Assembly (NCBI RefSeq): GCF_022836935.1
Contig: NZ_CP083239.1
Coordinates: forward strand, 3,548,001 to 3,612,000
Reading direction: 5' to 3'
DNA from: Ancylobacter polymorphus
GTDB lineage: Bacteria > Pseudomonadota > Alphaproteobacteria > Rhizobiales > Xanthobacteraceae
Length of the DNA stretch: 64,000 bases
The position numbers and the translations under genes are program-made. Every line of letters starts with the position of its first letter. Position 1 is the stretch's first letter. This document shows positions 61,963 to 64,000 of this stretch, one piece after another. Under the pieces are notes generated by a model. The model did not search any database and had not been told where the DNA came from. It saw only the letters and a list, made by a program, of their open reading frames with translations.

Positions 61963-62886
61963 ATGGTTGCGCGCAGTTCGGCCACGACCCGCTCCGTCGA
62001 TCACCCCGTTTGCCGTTGGGCGACGCTGATGCCCGGCGAGGTTCAGGAACGCGCCCGGCTGAGGGCCCGCCCGGATTTTCCCTGGATCGCGCGCCAGGCG
62101 GCGGTCTCGCTCAGCGATGCCTATCGCGGCAATGTGCTGCTGACCCGGCTGCTGAATGATCGCGGCCGATTCGTTCTGGCGCTGCTGATTCTCGACATGC
62201 ATTTCGAGGAGCCCGGCGCGCCCGGTCTCACCACCGGCCGGCTGAAGAACGAGGCGGTGGCGCTCGAACTGTGCAGCCCCGGCCGCGTCAGCGCCATCCT
62301 CGCCGCCTTCCGGGTGTTCGGCATGATCGCCCCCGCCCCGGATGCGGACGGGCGCCGGCGCCGGCTCGTCGTCACCGAGAAGCTGATGGCCATTCACCGC
62401 GAGCGCTGGCGCACCATGCTCAAGACGCTCGCCCTCGTCATGCCCGAGGAAGGCGAGCGCGGGCTGCAGCATATCGACGACCCGGTCTTCCTGGTGCCGT
62501 TCGTGCGCACCCTCCTGAAGCCGCTGCGCGCGGGCTGGCGCCCGGCGCTCGACATTCCCGCCATCGGCCATTTTGCTGACCGGGATGGCGGGCTGCTGAT
62601 CGCGCTGGCGCTGTTCGGCACCGGGCTCAACGGCCCGCCGCTGTCGATCTCGCAGCTGGCGCGTTCCTTCCGCATCTCCCGCTCGCATGTCGTCGGCATC
62701 GTGCAGGAAGCCACCGGGCTGGGGCTGGTGCGGCGGGTGGAGGATGAGGGCGCGCGCGGTCCGGGCGTGCTGCCCGAACCCAAGCTGATGGACGCGATGG
62801 AGCATTTCATCGCCGTCGCGCTGGTCCGCCAGATGGTGGCGGTGCGCGCCGGCATCGCCGCCCTCGACGCCCGCGAAGCCGCCTGA
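61963..62886 (+). CDS. Winged-helix (MarR-like) regulator, two-domain
   Basis: A 307-residue protein with two helix-turn-helix-like regions: ALELCSPGRVSAILAAFRVF near residue 105 and LSISQLARSFRISRSHVVGI VQEATGLGLVRRVED near 225, the latter a typical winged-helix reading head. Long helices connect them. Such proteins regulate transcription; the target is unknown. Located in the gap between the exported protein genes and the UPF0173 hydrolase. Confidence 0.65.
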   Translation: MVARSSATTRSVDHPVCRWATLMPGEVQERARLRARPDFPWIARQAAVSLSDAYRGNVLLTRLLNDRGRFVLALLILDMHFEEPGAPGLTTGRLKNEAVALELCSPGRVSAILAAFRVFGMIAPAPDADGRRRRLVVTEKLMAIHRERWRTMLKTLALVMPEEGERGLQHIDDPVFLVPFVRTLLKPLRAGWRPALDIPAIGHFADRDGGLLIALALFGTGLNGPPLSISQLARSFRISRSHVVGIVQEATGLGLVRRVEDEGARGPGVLPEPKLMDAMEHFIAVALVRQMVAVRAGIAALDAREAA

Positions 62887-62893
62887 CGCCGGC

Positions 62894-63598
62894 TCAGCCC
62901 CGCGAGAGGACGACCGGCACGCCCTTGTCCGGCACCACCACCGTCGCTTCCTCGCCCACCAGCGACACGAAGCGCTCGGCGCCCGGCTCCAGCAGGCCGA
63001 AAGTGGCGTAATGGGCGGGAATAATGGTCAGCCCGCCGAGATAGCGCGACACCGCCACGGCGGCGAGTTCCGGCCCCATGGTGAAGCGGTCGCCGATCGG
63101 CACGATCACCACATCCGGCTTGTGCAGCTCGGCGATGAGGCCCATGTCGGAGAAGATGTCGGTATCGCCCATGTGCCAGACGGTGGGTTCGCCCGGCGCC
63201 TTGACGATGAGACCATTGGCATTGCCGAGATAGACCGTGCGCCCTTCCTCCATCATCCCCGAGGAGTGGTCGGCGCGCACCATGGAGACGGTGAAGCCGT
63301 CCTGATGGATGGTGCCGCCGGTGTTCATCGGCTCCAGCTTGGCGACGCCCTGATGGCCGAGCCAGCTGGCGAGATCGGCATTGGCCACCACGGTCGCCTC
63401 ATTGGTACGGGCGATCGCCACCGTGTCGCCGACATGGTCGCCATGGCCATGGGTCAGCAGCACATGCGACACACCGGCGATGGCGGCGCCGAAATCGCCT
63501 GTAAAGGCGGGATTGCCGGTCAGGAAAGGGTCGATCAGAACCGAGGTACCGGCGAAATCGAGCCGAAACGCCGCGTGGCCGAACCAGGTGATCTTCAT
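62894..63598 (-). CDS. UPF0173 metal-dependent hydrolase (MBL fold)
   Basis: A 234-residue metallo-beta-lactamase-fold protein: MKITWFGHAAFRLDFAGTSV, LLTHGHGDHVGD (HxHxDH metal site) and HMGDTDIFSDMGLIAELHKPDV. UPF0173 members are broadly conserved hydrolases of unknown substrate. The ATG at 63598 matches the family start; the frame extends to 63673 without support. Convergent with the winged-helix regulator. Confidence 0.85.
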   Translation of the reverse strand: MKITWFGHAAFRLDFAGTSVLIDPFLTGNPAFTGDFGAAIAGVSHVLLTHGHGDHVGDTVAIARTNEATVVANADLASWLGHQGVAKLEPMNTGGTIHQDGFTVSMVRADHSSGMMEEGRTVYLGNANGLIVKAPGEPTVWHMGDTDIFSDMGLIAELHKPDVVIVPIGDRFTMGPELAAVAVSRYLGGLTIIPAHYATFGLLEPGAERFVSLVGEEATVVVPDKGVPVVLSRG

Positions 63599-63714
63599 CG
63601 CCGTGCCTCTTTCATTGCAGGGAGCGCGGGGAAGATAGGGCAGGAACCCGCCCGCACAAGCCCGGCGCGCCATCCGATGGCGTCGCGCGCGCGGCCATGC
63701 TAGGCGATGCCGCC

Positions 63715-64000
63715 ATGGCCGCCCCGATCCTCACCATCACCGATGCCGCCCCGCTCCTGCCGCCTCGCGGCGGGCTGATCGGGCTCGACCTCGGCACCAA
63801 GACCATCGGCGTCGCCTCGTCCGATCCCGACCGGCGCCTCGCCGCCCCGGTGGAAACCATCGCCCGCAAGCAGTTCACCCCCGATGCCGCGCGTATTCTC
63901 TCGCTCGGCGCCGCGCGGGGGGCGGTGGGCATCGTGCTCGGCCTACCGGTGAACATGGACGGCAGCGAGGGCCCGCGCGCGCAATCCTCCCGCGCCTTTG
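63715..64000 (+). CDS. ruvX: RuvX / YqgF putative Holliday junction resolvase (3' end outside window)
   Basis: Open from an ATG at 63715 (an in-frame ATG at 63697 is the alternative) to the window edge. GLIGLDLGTKTIGVASSDPD carries the first conserved Asp of the RNase H-like fold and IVLGLPVNMDGSEGPRAQSS the second signature. RuvX acts in pre-16S rRNA processing or recombination. About 95 of the usual 150-170 residues are present. It starts 117 bp from the divergent UPF0173 gene. Confidence 0.85.
   Translation, partial: MAAPILTITDAAPLLPPRGGLIGLDLGTKTIGVASSDPDRRLAAPVETIARKQFTPDAARILSLGAARGAVGIVLGLPVNMDGSEGPRAQSSRAF

Overview
The window is high-GC, densely coded alphaproteobacterial DNA. Gene content (kdpFABCDE, an aco acetoin operon under a sigma54 promoter, rpsU next to cspA, split gatCAB, OFA and MHS transporters, UPF0173 hydrolase, RuvX) and protein style fit the order Hyphomicrobiales (Rhizobiales), plausibly Xanthobacteraceae such as Ancylobacter or Starkeya. 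That placement is an inference from protein resemblance, not a computed phylogeny.

Left host block (1-9.6 kb): the tail of an agmatinase gene coupled to a nitrilase-family amidohydrolase; an oxalate/formate-type MFS antiporter and an MHS-family symporter; a zinc-metallochaperone GTPase behind a very long palindrome with a Zur-box-like centre; a stand-alone receiver protein; rpsU-cspA with small basic proteins; and a divergent TetR/RidA pair sharing two tandem palindromes.

Accessory block (9.3-14.1 kb): a DUF6916 protein and three tandem tail-collar (microcystin-dependent protein) genes plus a GNAT flank a PqqD-like protein, an HprK-like kinase, a broken sulfotransferase and, on the opposite strand, a 52-codon gene with a strong ribosome binding site. 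That gene looks like a RiPP (lasso-type) precursor: a WETP motif in the leader and a short acidic tail ending in Ser. The macrocyclising enzymes are absent here, so this looks like a minimal or decaying peptide-modification locus.

Central metabolic block (14.2-32.9 kb): AcoR activator, palindromic sites and a GG-N10-GC sigma54 promoter in front of acoXABC and genes for acetoin/2,3-butanediol interconversion (SDR, AhpD-like, Zn-dependent dehydrogenase). Then come two tiny membrane peptides (the second is KdpF), kdpABC and the kdpDE two-component system, a small exported protein, and a DUF2975/XRE pair with two matching operators.

Mobile element (32,958-51,259, about 18.3 kb): bounded by a 14-bp direct repeat that equals the last 14 nt, CCA included, of a tRNA-Ser(GCT) gene. 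Content: tyrosine integrase, a consensus sigma70 promoter, AlpA-like regulator, DUF3987-type primase/helicase, an origin-like array of ten AGAACG boxes beside an AT-rich stretch, then HK97-type portal, protease-capsid fusion, HNH, head-tail connectors, TerS, TerL and a tape-measure-like protein. No tail tube, baseplate, tip, lysis or CI/Cro-type lysogeny gene is recognisable. This resembles a capsid-forming phage satellite (cf-PICI-like) more than a complete prophage. Its right end carries small hypotheticals and broken AlpA-like and ParB-like genes.

Right host block (51.3-64 kb): nu-class-like GST, a three-repeat Cys protein, GNAT-gatB, an L-lactate permease behind a GntR-type operator, a DUF6455 protein, a glycosyltransferase, gatC-gatA-chorismate mutase, two small exported proteins, a winged-helix regulator, a UPF0173 metallo-hydrolase and the start of ruvX.
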